Source: Arenicola marina | Lineage: Eukaryota; Annelida; Polychaeta; Arenicolidae | Length of the DNA: 64,000 nucleotides | Assembly (NCBI GenBank): GCA_964019135.1 | Contig: OZ025250.1 | Location: 54,869,357 to 54,933,356 of the forward strand | Direction: 5' to 3' | Part shown: in pieces, positions 34,921 to 46,160 of the stretch | Layout of the letters: every line of letters begins with the position of its first letter | How positions within the stretch are numbered: the first letter of the stretch is position 1 | Notes under the pieces: model-generated | Database searches by the model: none | Told to the model about the DNA's origin: nothing | The model's input: only the letters and a program-made list of their open reading frames with translations | Translations under genes and position numbers: made by a program

Positions 34921-36129
34921 GTGGGCAGGCCGGCAGGGACTGGAGCTGCGAGAGAGGTGGGTGAGACTGGGGGCACACAGAGGGCAGAAGCTCTCAAAGA
35001 GAGAGGTCGAGGAGGGGGGCAGGGGTGGGGGGGGGTGAATGTACACAAGTTTATGTGGCATCATCAAATAGTGTTCGGGTGAACGGGTATTCTATGCGAG
35101 AGATTACCAGGCTTGCCTCTAAGCAGCATGTGTGCCGTTAGACCCTGTGACCTTAGAGACAGGCCTGGTAATGCGAGGGACAGCGTCGGGTGCAACAGTA
35201 TTTGATGGCAGCCGGTGTACCAAACACGACGGCGCTCGACCGATAATCGTCCCTTCGTGTCAAGAATTCTAGCGATCATATTTTAAGAAATTACGGGTGG
35301 GACTGTAAAAATGGAATGGCAATGGCATATACTTCTCAATAAATATTTTTTCAAAGCATGTTCATATCATGTCAGCAGCTCTTTAAAACTCTTGTAGGCT
35401 ATATTTAGCAACAGTCAGATTTAAACACTGGCGGCTTTGACGATCAGTTTTTAAAATGGCGAACAAAACCACCAAAAATGCCCAATATCTCGCAAACGAA
35501 CACGCATCCGCCATTTTCCAAGATGGCGGACAAGGCCGGCAAAAATACTCGATATCTTGAAAACTAAGAGACGCGGCGCAGAGTCGCTATGTTAATGCCT
35601 AACCATGGGTTTTCGGGATCGCTGAGTAAATTCGGGGTCAAAGAATCTAAAAAGTTTTCGTTCATTGTGCAACACCAACCTCAATTTGCCACAATGGTGG
35701 CTATTTCACTCCTTTCCCTCTTTCGCAACAGCCGTAAAGCTGTTTTTAGTAGGTCGTTATAGCAGTAGCTGTACGATTCCAAATTGTGACGTTTGTCAAG
35801 CAATATAATATCCCTTCCCAGAATCGCCCCTTCCATGCCCCCCACCCTTTCCATCCCCCACGCGTCTTTGAAACCGTTGTGTATATGTATTTTTTTCCCG
35901 TATTTATTCTAGTTATCATAATTTTTTTTCAATTTTCTTCTTCTTCTTCTTCTTCTTTATTATTTGTTGTATTTGCTCCTACCATACATATAATTCACTT
36001 CAGAAGTCCGCCCATCGTCAATGTAATTATCCTAACTGAGGTGGCCCTCATGAACGCGACCGCACAGGTCTTAATGGGGGTCTCCCGATCAAGTATAATT
36101 GGCCCTGTTTGGGCGTTATACAGATGAAC
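34921..36129. other. no gene seen; repeat fragments
   Basis: G-rich sequence at 34950-35035. Bases 35450-35570 carry a ~65-bp tandem duplication of ATGGCGRACAAR.C...AAAAATRC.C.ATATCTYG.AAAC, related to 9268-9345. A (TTC)n run lies at 35937-35957. Confidence 0.45.
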
Positions 36130-36578
36130 AGATGACGTGGGACTTTTGTCAGCAGTCTCCATTTATTGTGACATAAACATATAGGGAATGCACTATAGGT
36201 GGCAGTGCTCGGTGAGTGCGCCCAATCCCGGTGCCTAGGCTCCAGCAGGCCCTGACTGTGGCGTGGGTCAGTCCGCAAGCTGCGTCCATCTGTCGATTGT
36301 GTCCCAAGCCACCAGCCCAGGGGTTTATATGGCGGGTGCCGGTCAAGCGGAGCCAGACGCGCATAGACGCGTTACCTTACTTTACCCCCGCCCCCCGTTC
36401 CTGCTGCCAAGCCGGCTCCACGCTTCGCCGCACTCACCACAAAACCCTTTTTACAGTCACGTCACTGTTTGCAGTTTTCTCCCTGTGATACTAGCCTGAA
36501 CTAAACTTTTGTAAATGCACTGTAACTGTGTTATTAAGGTACTTGATCCAATAAATGATTCTGATTCTGATTCTGATA
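36130..36578 (+). mobile_element. LINE or SINE 3' tail ending in (TTCTGA)n
   Basis: The segment ends GATCCAATAAATGATTCTGA followed by TTCTGATTCTGAT. AATAAA followed at once by a short tandem tail is the usual 3' terminus of CR1/L2-class elements and SINEs that use their machinery. The 5' limit is not visible, and no polymerase frame remains. A similar short ending, GGCCAATAAATATTATTAT, occurs at 48889. Confidence 0.5.
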
Positions 36579-37318
36579 CGTCGGCGCCCAGCGACAGACG
36601 CAGTCTCCAGCAACCGCTGGCTCCGCCGCTGGGATTCTTATTAACATTGTATAACTTATGTATATCGCCGCCGGCATGGCTATATATACGCGTAGCCAGA
36701 CGGCCAGGGTCTATTCTCTCTCTCTTCTCTTCCAGTGATGCTTTTCGGCGTCTTAGTTTTCGAGATATGAAATATTTTTGCTCTCCTTGTGCGCCATCTT
36801 AGAGTTGCATATGCGTTGCTCCTGGATACTCAAAAAAGATTTGTTTTAACATGTGTGTACACGGAGTTTGGTTACGGAGTTTTTAACAAAAGAAATGGCA
36901 TGGCTGCTCGTCTCATGCTTACAGCGCAGCAACTCTCCAAACGGCACCCTACATGTACGCCATGATGATGTTTTAACGCGTCGTATGGGATTATGGTAAA
37001 TAATTCTAATAGTGCTCCAGAATATAATTATCGCGTGTTTCATTTTGATGGAGCAATATTTTGGGTTTCATATCTTAAAAGTTCCTTTAGACCTAGGAGC
37101 TGCAATTTAACATGGAAATCCTAAGACTGAGCAGCTAAAATGTCGAATATCGAACAAAATAATAGAACTGGAGCTACGAAGGATGAAGAATCAAATGTGT
37201 CAAAAGAGGAAGTAGGTCATCAGTGGTCAAGCTGCGACTCAAGCCAATGGGGTGATAAGGCATCCCTATGGCCTCCAATGGAGTCCCAGGCCCGCAGGGG
37301 GAAGGGGGTGGCTGACGA
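36579..37318. other. no gene established
   Basis: A frame starting at 37140 in good context (AAAATGTCGAATATCG; product MSNIEQNNRTGATKDEES...) reaches a donor-like GAA|GTAGGT at 37212. It could be a 5' exon of the gene at 38.8 kb, but no phase-compatible acceptor was found there. Confidence 0.3.
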
Positions 37319-37700
37319 GGGGGGGGGGGGGGGGTGCACTAGAAGATATACACATGTGTACCGTCCAACTTATCTCTTTTTCGCAGGCTGTCTCTCTTTC
37401 TCCGGAGCAGAAACATTTTCTCTCAATGTGCCCATCTGAGACTGAACATTAATTGTTTTCTTTCCTTTTGTCCTCGGATATTCTGGTGACTCTCGCGCCC
37501 GGAGATCTCAATCAGCTGACCTATTTTCCTTTTTCTTATATACGTTGCATAACTGTCGGTATCTACGCTGGATATCATTGTCTTACCAAAATATTCTTTC
37601 TTGATGACCACAAAGTCGCGTACTTTTGTTCCACTACATATGCCCCGTAGGCCTATGGCACGGGCGGCACTCCCATTATTGTAGTAAGGTAACAACCCCC
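37319..37700. mobile_element. poly-G-ended non-autonomous element, copy 1
   Basis: Diverged homologue of 62174-62625 and 57905-58195. Shared blocks are ATACACATGTG.ACCG.CC near the left, CTCTCAATGTGCCCATCTGAGA, CTTGATGACCACAAAGTCG..TACTTTT, and GGGCGGCACTCCC near the right. It begins in poly-G (37320-37334) and ends in poly-C (37696-37707), as the other copies do. Confidence 0.6.
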
Positions 37701-38800
37701 CCCCCCCTCCGCGAGTGGAGTACTGCGGAACAATTTTAAATGTCTTTATTAATACCCGGAATACAGACTATATATTGTACAACAACTTCTACTGAGGGGG
37801 AGGGGGGGGGGCCTTATAATTTATAGCCCCGTTTAAGATATGTGTGCACTACGTATGCAGTAAGCAGCATTTTCCGGGATTCGGGATAACGCTTTATTAT
37901 CTTCGTGAACCGACAACGACTTAGGATTATGTTCGTGATTTGCCCGCCCATCTCTTATTTACTGAACCACGCGTGAATGTTTCCTTCGCAAAGCCGGTAT
38001 CCATACATTTTGCTCGTTTTTCGTGCTCGAGTTGGAATTATATCAAACGTATGTGCATCCTAGTACTCAACATCTTGACGGCATTACACCAGAAAAGGCC
38101 CGGTTTTTAGAATGTGACAATCCAAACATCACCAAACTCACCGCTGACTGAGGGGGGCGGGGGTGGGGGTGGAGGCAATGGTGATAAATTGAAAGGGAGG
38201 CAATGGAAGGGCGGATACATTATACTAAATTGATGATTTCCTAGTTCACGGTTATTTAATATTAAAATGCCTAGTTCACGATTAATGAAAATCCTTGATC
38301 ATGGCGTCCGGCTAATACCCCATTCCCAGTTCACGGTGGAATGAAAAGCCCATTCCCGCGAAACGCAAATACCCCTTGACTTCCCCCCCCCCCCCCTTCC
38401 CTTCACATACAGACACTTAGCTTAGACACATTTATGCTGGGACTGCGTGTGCCCTACGAAAAAAACTTCCACATGGGTAAGTAGTTATTCGTGACGTCAC
38501 CTTGCAGCCGCGAATATATGGACCCCTTCTCCAACAGCTTAGCGTTGAAATGAAATGTTGGTGTCTTAGGTAGAATAGATTTTAGCCCCTGGCTTGTCCT
38601 TTCGAAGACAAACATCTCCAAACACCATTATTAAATTAATATGATAATGAGTGCGCTGTGTTATAAAAGATCACAGCTTTAAGGTCTGTGCTTTAACCAT
38701 TCTTGTAATAATGTTATGTAGGTGTTCTTTGTTTAAGGGAGACGTACCCACTAGGCATGGCACTTCAGGGGTGTGAACCAGTGGACAACCATCGCCATTA
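37701..38800. other. no gene seen
   Basis: G-rich tracts at 37797-37811 and about 38155-38175, and poly-C at 38383-38396. Bases 38235-38360 contain four degenerate copies of a CTAGTTCACGGTTAATGAAAA-like word. Just upstream of 38801 there is an in-frame TGA at 38774-38776 with no convincing acceptor after it. Confidence 0.4.
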
Positions 38801-38981
38801 ATGGGACAACCGAGCGGATCAGTAGATCAGTCAGCGGCAATAACGGTGCGAAGGCGGAACGACCCGGAAGCAATGGAAGGTGTGGAAGGAGCCGGAGTAG
38901 CAGATGGCCTGCGTACACCCGATCATATGACTGTTCATGATATTGAATGCATACATACACTTATTGAGGATGTGAGAACCG
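38801..38981 (+). CDS. exon 1 of the duplicated-module gene
   Basis: Begins MGQPSGSVDQSAAITVRR and ends with HTLIEDVRT plus one base, at ACCG|GTGAGA. The preceding in-frame stop favours the Met at 38801. The 5' UTR is undefined. Confidence 0.65.
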
Positions 38982-41900
38982 GTGAGAAATAAGAATAGCA
39001 TTATTATTTTTTTTCTGTTCATGAAATGTGCGTAATCTTTTTTGGCGTCTTTGAAATGCCAAATTAATCTACTTCAATCTGTCCCACACCCATGTCCCTT
39101 ATACCGTAATGGTGAGTTGGCGGTTTTGTTTTGGAATATAATATTTGCCACGACTTCCGCCACGAATGTTTTACATGTTTGTAAATTAGGCAATATTTTA
39201 AATAGTTATGCTGGTTTATAACCTGGTCGCATGCAGATTACAGATACACGCTTTGTTTCAGATGGAGATAATGTTGTGGCGATTGAGCGGTCACACCTCA
39301 TAGTACGGACCACGTTGGCTGGCGGTTCAAATCTTGAAGAAGCCGCCGACCTGAATTACTTGAAATCAAAGATGGCTGAGCTGCGTAAGACATTTGAGTG
39401 CCATGGCATGGGTGAGGTTATTAAGATCCAGGCCGGATCGCTGCTGATCATCTGCGCATCAACGGCCTCGACGAAATACATAGCTTACAAACAGGAACAT
39501 ATCTTGACGTAGGCACGAAAAAACTACAGGATGTCTTGAACAGGGGTAGAGAAGATCGTGGTGCATGCAAGGCTGAACAGGACTTGGAACAAGCCAGACA
39601 CTTCTTCCTTACCGGTATGTATCCTCAAAAAGGCACGCGAATGCATTTACGACGCCCGAATGACCGCAATGTCCACTAAGATGCAAAATTACTTTTGGGG
39701 AAAAATAGCCTCCCCTCTTTCAATGTCAAATGGTCAGTTCCTAGTGGTATCGGCCAGTGATATCATGTTAACTTCGAAGTATGTGTTACAACACATAAAG
39801 AAAGAAAGGCGAGTAAGCCTTTATTTACCAAGGGGTCACTTAAAGGTTGTATATAAGTTCGTTTTCAATACCTATTACTGCACGCATGTCGATTTTCGGA
39901 GGGTTTCGACTCCATTGCATGGTCGCCACGGACAGAGCGATATCCCCCAAACCGGACGCTGACTACCTAGATTATAGTCACCATGCTTGGCAACGCACGC
40001 GACTGCGATGCTCACAGCACCATTATTCGTCATACTTTAACATTGATGCATCAAAACTAAAAATGCTGTAAATTAGTTGCATATGGCTAAATGATCATGC
40101 TGAGGACAATGCATGCTTGAATCTATTCATAATTAATAATATGTGAGACTTTTTGTGTTTTCTTACGCAGATCAGATCACAGTGCCTGTCAAGTTCCTGT
40201 TCTGCCATGAAAGGCGCTGCTGGTACTGGACTCTGGACATGGAAATATTGCATGGGCTGGATGTGTTTGCGGTACAGGCCGGCACACACGTTGGACGTCG
40301 CTTGGTCGTGCGCTTGGTGGAACTTGTCAGGAAATTACGATGTGCGAGTACGGCCCCGTCAAAAGTGGAACCGCGTCATTGTCTAATTTGTAAGTATGAA
40401 TCAAATGCTATATTATTGTATTCTCCATTATTTGCTTGGCCTACCCACCTAGGATCCTTGCCGAATATACTGGAGATTCAACAGTGCCTTGTTCTGATAT
40501 ATTCATGTCATCGTAGAGTCGACATTTGCCTAATCTACGACTGAGGTGTTTTGACACCATTATTATTCCGGTGGGTGGAAGGTGTGGCGGTCATACGGCG
40601 ATGGCGTCCTGACGTACATACAATACGTGATACCTAGTTCTCATTTGCCTGACTGTATCTTATTCCACCACCTTGCAACCAGAAGACAAACTTTTGACAA
40701 TGCAGTAAAATCTTTTTCATTTGCTGTTAGCTAGCGTTTGCTCAACACAGTCGGTCGCTGTCTAACATATGCTAGCGTCTTCACGGTTTGGCATTAACGG
40801 ATAGCGAAGTCTGAAGCCCCCTCCCCTCTCTCTAGCTTGCGGGCAACGAATGGCCCTGTCACCGCTGGTTGTCAGACTCACCCCAGGCCCCGGAATAAGT
40901 GTACCGTTGTCCACTATTAGCTAGTCGATAAGGACTCTATTTATGTTACTATTGCTTTAAACAAATTATTTAAATTTTAAGGTGAGTCACGAGCCGACTT
41001 CAAATATGACAAAGAAAGGCGGTTCGGTGACAAAGGTATGACAGCAATTTACTACCTACACGAATGATTTCATGATATAGGTAACACACATGATGCATTA
41101 TTTCATTTAATTGCATTTCTTCATGGTTTTAACAGAACACACAGAAACGGAATTTCACGCTTACTTGCATCATATATCATGATCGATATATATAAATAAC
41201 TTATACATTATACATGCATTAGAGAAAATGAATAAGGTAAAGATTTTATTCGAACCGTCCCCTATCCAGAAGCCGCTGTGTCGTCAAACAGCCCGATTCA
41301 AGAGACTGGTGTTCCCCGTCCTATCGGCTCAGCTGAACATAGAGAAGATGGAGATCCAGATGCCGGAGGTAGGTTTCGCAGTTTGATAGGTAACACATCA
41401 CATCGAGTTATATGTAAATGTACAATCTTGCCTTAGGATCGGACAGGAAATAATCTTGACATCGCCAATTTAATCAAATTACATTCCTGTCCCCAATACA
41501 ACCCTCACCTGTGCAGTTCTCACCAGATCCGCTTCTCTAGTGACTAACTCCACGCTCGGTCACCGTGAAACGAAACATCAGTTTACCAAAATTGTGTCAA
41601 TATCTCATGTTTCCGATTTGGCAGCGGATCTCTAACCGTGAACCGTAAACCTTCGTGGAGCAGATATAACGTTCAGAATCACCCCGGGCCCTAGTACCCA
41701 GGCAAGACCATGTTGAAGTGTGTGCGTATTGCTCGTGTGTTTCGTTCATGACTTATTCATAAACTCCTAATGAATTGCTCATGAACACGAAATGACACAA
41801 TTCTTGAAATCACCTAGTTCACAAACCTGAGTTCTTCAACAGCAGACACGTTCATGAACTGAGCATTTCATGATCACTTCATGAACTGAGCATTTCATGA

Positions 41901-44247
41901 TTACTTTATGAACTTAGCATTTCGTGATTACTTGATGAACTTAGCATTTCATGGTCACTTCATGAACTGGTAGCGAGTTTTGCTAGGATCCCACTCTGCT
42001 GGGCCAGCTCAAGCGGCGTGGTTCGATCTATAGAATTGATACGATCACCCATAGGTGTATATGATGCCCTGTGGTGAGACCATTCTGGGAAGACTTCCAA
42101 GGCAATTGCAATTGTTATTAGGAGATATTGCTTGTTACAAGAAATTTTATTGACAAACAGAACTGTAAGGTGGCACTAATTCTTTTAGCAAAAAAGCAGC
42201 TAGATAAGCATAAAAATGTCGCATTAGCCTATGAAATCATGCAATGGAATAGTTTGCTATGTTCGTCAAGAATTCCTGCATGTATAGTCGCACACGCAAA
42301 TGATATTTACAAACACAAATTGGTTTTAGAGGTATGCAGGGTTGAATCTGCAGTTTCTGTGGCACCAGTTTTTGTAAAAAAGACCCAGGTTTTTATCAAA
42401 CTGAATGTTTTTTCTCCAAATCAAAGAAAAAACATTGATAAAAACCTGCCGTTTTAATATGTCTATGTTGAGTTGGAATACGTACCGGCCAAAGGTAACA
42501 AAAACGATTCATGCCTTGTCTATATAGGTCAGAAAACACCTGTTCTGGGTTGTAGACGTAATGCGCATCGGGATACCTTTACGTCATGCGTTTAGTCGCA
42601 AACGTAAATTCGCATCGAATGACTCAATAAGCGAATTCGCCGAGCAATTGCTTTCCGAGGGGGATGTGTCCAACTTAATCGTGTGATAAGTCTTGGAAAA
42701 ATAAGCTGTGATTAAATTGTTAACTTGAACCTGTGTTTGACCCACGTAGCGGCTGTAGCTGATCCCCGTATATCGGTGGAGGAGACGGAGCCACCCGGAG
42801 ACTTCGAACCCGCCGGCCAGCAGCTGTCCCCGGAGCAAGTTAATGAATGGATCAACGATGTCAGACCACGCCAAATTGGTAGAGTTTATACTCAAATTAA
42901 TATCAACATGACTTTCAGAAGTAATCCTTTCAACAAAGCCAACGAAAAGAAAAGTGTTAAAGTTCGCACTTTTGGCATTGATTGCACTTGTAAAGTGACG
43001 GGTAAAATAATGATACTGTATTATTCTTTAGTATTACATGCCTGACATACCGTTTTCTTATTTATTTCGTAGCGGATGGGCGGATAGGACATGGAATGCA
43101 AAGCAATGTGCGTTTCAATGCGGCGAACCTATCAAGCAACGCTCAGTATGATGTAGATAACTATCCGCGACAACCTTTGTCAGACTGGTTGGGCATTGTT
43201 GATTTGCACCGCCTCTCAAAGGGATCACTGTTGCTACCCATAGTCCTGCTGTCACGTGAGGAGCTAAAAACCATCCAATGCCAGGATGTTCAGCAGATGC
43301 TGCTGAAGAGGATGCGGAAGCTGCTGATAGAACAACGAAAGGCTGGCGATGTCCCAGTCGATGCACTGGAGTCATTGACAATAGAGATATCATCAGAAGA
43401 CATAGACAAATTGGAGCACTTCTATGCCGCAGGTACTGGAATTTGCCATTTCCGGCGATCGACATTGGGCTGTTCCTTCCTTATGGGGCTGAACTTCTAT
43501 GGAATTGTATTTCATGTATTACGATCCAGTGTGCATGGAGGCTTTATCTGTGTGTCAGGTTATGCTGCTTTATTTTATGAGGTCCATGCACCAGCCAAAT
43601 GATCGCACATCTTTAATTGACCTGTGCATATCGAAAGACGGAACTCTAATTCAAAAAGATATGTCAAATTTTATACCGATAGTTGCTGATGACATCTATT
43701 TGAATAGCAGCAAACCTGCAAAATGGGAAATCTACACTTTAAATAAATTATCCGTGTTATATGTTTCAGATCCCATCCCTCTTCCCGCCAGTTACGTGTT
43801 CTGTGGTGAGACATGCTACTGGTATTGGACAGCGGACGGTAATATATTTCACCGAGTGGATGTCTGCCAGGTCGCGGCTGGGAAGCACAAAGGCCAGAGG
43901 CTTCGAGAGCACGAAATACAACTATGCTGGAAGCTTTGGCAACTCACCGAAGGACCGCTCAAAGATCACAATCGGTGTCCTGTTTGTAAGTGTATAGTTC
44001 AATGTCATCAAATTTGAAGTATCTTGTTATAGGCATCGCCAGTGCTTGCATGAACATGTTCACGTCTAAGAACAGGCGAATGAAATTCATAATTGTGTAG
44101 TGTTTGCAGATAAGTTTGTTTCGAAAAGTAATGCTAAAATTGACGGGTTTTTTTCACATTGCAGGTAAGCACAGGAAATCAAATGATGGTCACATATTTC
44201 CAAAAGAGGCCGCCAAAAAGCCAGAAACACATGGTTTGTTAAACTAA
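38801..44247 (+). CDS. nine-exon gene with a duplicated two-domain module, family unrecognised
   Basis: Nine exons join through eight phase-1 introns (179-1381 bases) with GT/AG borders. Exon lengths (181, 353, 219, 54, 99, 129, 360, 216, 83) keep one frame if a single base missing near 39451 is restored, giving about 564 residues. Exons 2-4 and 7-9 are homologous modules. Each has a helical domain with a conserved GSLL core, a ~72-residue domain (FC, WYWT, AGxHxG, CxxC) and a short basic exon. Exons 5-6 are an acidic linker. No signal peptide or membrane segment is seen, so the protein is probably intracellular. The GSLL-type domain resembles small domains in invertebrate immune-receptor proteins by eye only. 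Function is unknown. The start at 38801 follows an in-frame stop but could be an internal Met of a longer first exon. Confidence 0.8.
39262..39614 (+). CDS. exon 2: first GSLL-type helical domain, carries a frameshift
   Basis: Acceptor TTTGTTTCAG|AT and donor TACCG|GTATGT. The first half reads LEEAADLNYLKSKMAELRK and VIKIQAGSLLI. After a one-base skip near 39451 the second half reads LRINGLDEIHSLQTGTYLDV, KKLQDVLNRG and EQARHFFLT. This aligns with exon 7 (GSLLL, LSREELKTI, LLKRMRKLL, IDKLEHFYA). Length 353 is the only exon length that breaks the frame. Confidence 0.75.
40171..40389 (+). CDS. exon 3: first FC/WYWT/CxxC domain
   Basis: Acceptor TCTTACGCAG, donor ATTT|GTAAGT. 73 codons. Contains VKFLFCHERRCWYWTLD, ILHGLDVFAVQAGTHVGRRL and a closing RHCLIC whose last Cys codon is split by the intron. 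Paralogous to exon 8 with about a third of residues identical. Confidence 0.85.
40982..41035 (+). CDS. exon 4: short basic exon after first domain
   Basis: 18 codons: ESRADFKYDKERRFGDK after completing the split Cys. Acceptor AATTTTAAG, donor AAAG|GTATGA. Occupies the same place as exon 9 in the second module. Confidence 0.7.
41270..41368 (+). CDS. exon 5: acidic linker
   Basis: 33 codons, with polar residues such as VSSNSPIQETGVPRPIG and EHREDGDPDAG. Acceptor CCTATCCAG, donor GGAG|GTAGGT. It has no domain-like pattern and probably is a flexible linker. Confidence 0.7.
41853..41968. repeat. 27-bp tandem repeat in intron 5, ~4 copies
   Basis: The unit is TGATCACTTCATGAACTGAG CATTTCA. It lies inside the longest intron of the duplicated-module gene, which is otherwise featureless (41369-42749). 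Confidence 0.85.
42750..42878 (+). CDS. exon 6: acidic linker
   Basis: 43 codons including DPRISVEETEPPGDFEPAG and LSPEQVNEWINDVRPRQIG. Acceptor GACCCACGTAG, donor ATTG|GTAGAG (weaker). The length is a multiple of three and the phase is kept, as in its neighbours. Confidence 0.7.
43073..43432 (+). CDS. exon 7: second GSLL-type helical domain
   Basis: 120 codons. Order: polar start, SDWLGIVDLHRLSKGSLLL, LSREELKTIQCQDVQQMLL, KRMRKLLIEQRKAGDVP and ESLTIEISSEDIDKLEHFY. Acceptor TTATTTCGTAG, donor GCAG|GTACTG. Intact, unlike exon 2, with which it aligns. Confidence 0.85.
43770..43985 (+). CDS. exon 8: second FC/WYWT/CxxC domain
   Basis: 72 codons. YVFCGETCYWYWTADGNIFH, then RVDVCQVAAGKHKGQRL, QLCWKLWQLTEGPLKDH and RCPVC with the last Cys split by the intron. 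Acceptor TATGTTTCAG, donor GTTT|GTAAGT. The first Cys, WYWT, both His and the CxxC are shared with exon 3. The second N-terminal Cys is displaced by one position between the copies. Confidence 0.85.
44165..44247 (+). CDS. exon 9: short basic terminal exon
   Basis: Reads KHRKSNDGHIFPKEAAKKPE THGLLN then TAA. CATG|GTTTGT at 44233-44239 could be a weak donor. If used, splicing to 45860 in phase would give a stop after three residues, so the C terminus hardly changes. Acceptor TTTTTCACATTGCAG is strong. No convincing AATAAA follows closely. Confidence 0.65.
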
Positions 44248-44872
44248 TACAAAATATACGCAAGTGTGTTATCTGAAATACCAGATGAAATACATTTGAT
44301 ATGGAATTGATGTTATATTATATATAGTTCAGTAGCAGAACCTCTCTGTTTTGCATTTCATATATAAAGACGCGCTGCTGAAGCGATATGGAATGAATGT
44401 TATATTATCGCGCATGGACCAGCGCCCAGTATTTCTTAGGTCTAGAGGGACTTTCAAGACATAAATCCCAGTATATTGGGCCATCAAAATAGAATAACCG
44501 TTTTATTGAGGAAACTATTAGAAATATTTTTCATGATTACAAGTTGACACATCAGGAAATAGTCAGAGGCGATCAATCGACGTTTCCTGGCGTAAATGTA
44601 GTTCCAGTTTATGAGCAGATGCGCCATACACAGAGTGTATAAATGTATGCTACAAAACATCGCAGGATAAATATAATTAGCATGATCCACAATTAAGCGG
44701 AACCTGTATCTACGTAACATGGGGCGAAATTACAGGCTTGGCTGTTTAGATGTCACTCCTCATGTTTAGACTCTAACCAGTGTCACGCTAGCAAAACTGT
44801 GATATATTTGAAAATATAGGAGGGGGGGGGGGGTCTGCAGTGGTTGTAACCTCCTTCGGGTAGGCTACTCAG
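44248..44872. other. no gene seen
   Basis: Presumed 3' UTR and intergenic sequence. A poly-G tract is at 44821-44833. Confidence 0.4.
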
Positions 44873-45256
44873 GGGCGGATCCAGCAGACAATCATATAAA
44901 AGCTGACGTGGATCCAGGAATTTAAGAATTTGAAAGGGGCTATTCACATCCCCATTTTGGGTTTAAAACTATGACGACCGGGGAAGGGGGGGTTGAACCA
45001 AAATAGGCGATTCATATATATAACATTGGGGTCCATTAAAAAAAACACGGGTGTGGCGTCCACATTTTAGCTGGCATACGGTTACCATTGACCAAGAGCA
45101 CCCTCCCTCAACAAGGGGAGGGGGTCAGACCCAAAGACTCCCGCTCGGATATTTTTATACTGCCTATGCGGGAAGTAACATAAGGAATCTGTGACCCCCG
45201 CCACCCCAAACTTTCTACAGGTCACGGGTACCCTATGACCCCCCTTGGATCCGCAC
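44873..45256. mobile_element. possible hAT-like non-autonomous element
   Basis: The left end AGGGGCGGATCCAGCA and the right end TTGGATCCGCACCT are near inverted repeats. The interior contains a further GTGGATCCAGGAATTT copy and no coding frame. Target duplication was not identified. Confidence 0.45.
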
Positions 45257-45859
45257 CTGCATTTAATGGTGATAATAGCAGATTGGGTCAGCATTAGAAG
45301 GAGCACGCTTTATCGACGTCTTCTAGTAATACATACGATGGGAAGATTGATTTGTCCCCTTAAAAAACGAACCCTTACGAACACTACAAACTACATGTCA
45401 AACTGCCAAACCATGGTACGGATGCCAACCAAAGCTATATGGAGCCGATAGACCGAAAGACCATGTATGATGACCTGATATATAGATTAAGACAGCAACA
45501 TGAACGTCACCTTGTAGATACTGTGAGAACGGGGCGTGAGCACTATTTGTCCCCCTGAACCTAGCACTTATCCTTCAATTTTATTTCCTCGTTGGTGCGA
45601 TCTCTCCCACTTTGTGATTGAAATCCTTTCAATGGACACATTCATGGTTATCTTGCCGAACACTCCACAAGCACTGAGGATATCGGCGTTATTTCATGAT
45701 ATTTATTTTTACGCCATTAACGGGCATTACTATACCAAATATTGAATTACTTTCAATTGACATATTAGGACGATATGAGCTAAACGATTGACTTGCGATA
45801 TTTATGCAAAACACGTATTAATTCATCTTTTTCTATAATATTCTTTTGATATGTTGCAG
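45257..45859. other. no gene seen
   Basis: Unassigned, mostly AT-rich after 45560. Confidence 0.4.
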
Positions 45860-46160
45860 GTAGTTCTTAATTCAACTTCCACGACTGCGAAAGCTGGTCA
45901 CATGGTGAGTGTAATTCGAGGTATAAGCGACTGTGTCAGCTTAGTGCGGGTATGCTTGTTTGTCCCTAAAGTCGGAACAGACAACGATTTCTGAAGACCT
46001 TTCACCAACGTGATCATGCTTGCGCACATACCAAACGTATTATTACATGTGACGTCCGCCTAACCTAATAACAAATATATTTAATTATACGTCAATACAC
46101 CTTTTGTGCAACCGTTGCAGAAGACCGCCAAATTTCAGAAGGGTTGTGGCTGTAGTTTTG
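45860..46160 (+). CDS. two possible small exons of an unknown transcript
   Basis: 45860-45904 is bounded by ATGTTGCAG and CATG|GTGAGT and is open in phase 0 (VVLNSTSTTAKAGHM). The next acceptor (AACCGTTGCAG|, exon from 46121) continues in the same phase with KTAKFQKGCGCSFGT. The phase is incompatible with the upstream gene. No end to the second exon is clear and no family is recognised. Confidence 0.25.

Noticed and set aside
37140-37439. First coding exon of the module gene at 37140
   Set aside because: The start context is good, but its donor phase does not match any acceptor before 38801, and the frame then runs into poly-G.
42128-42457. 109-residue frame inside intron 5 of the module gene
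   Set aside because: No splice-compatible phase-1 borders and no resemblance to other exons of the gene.
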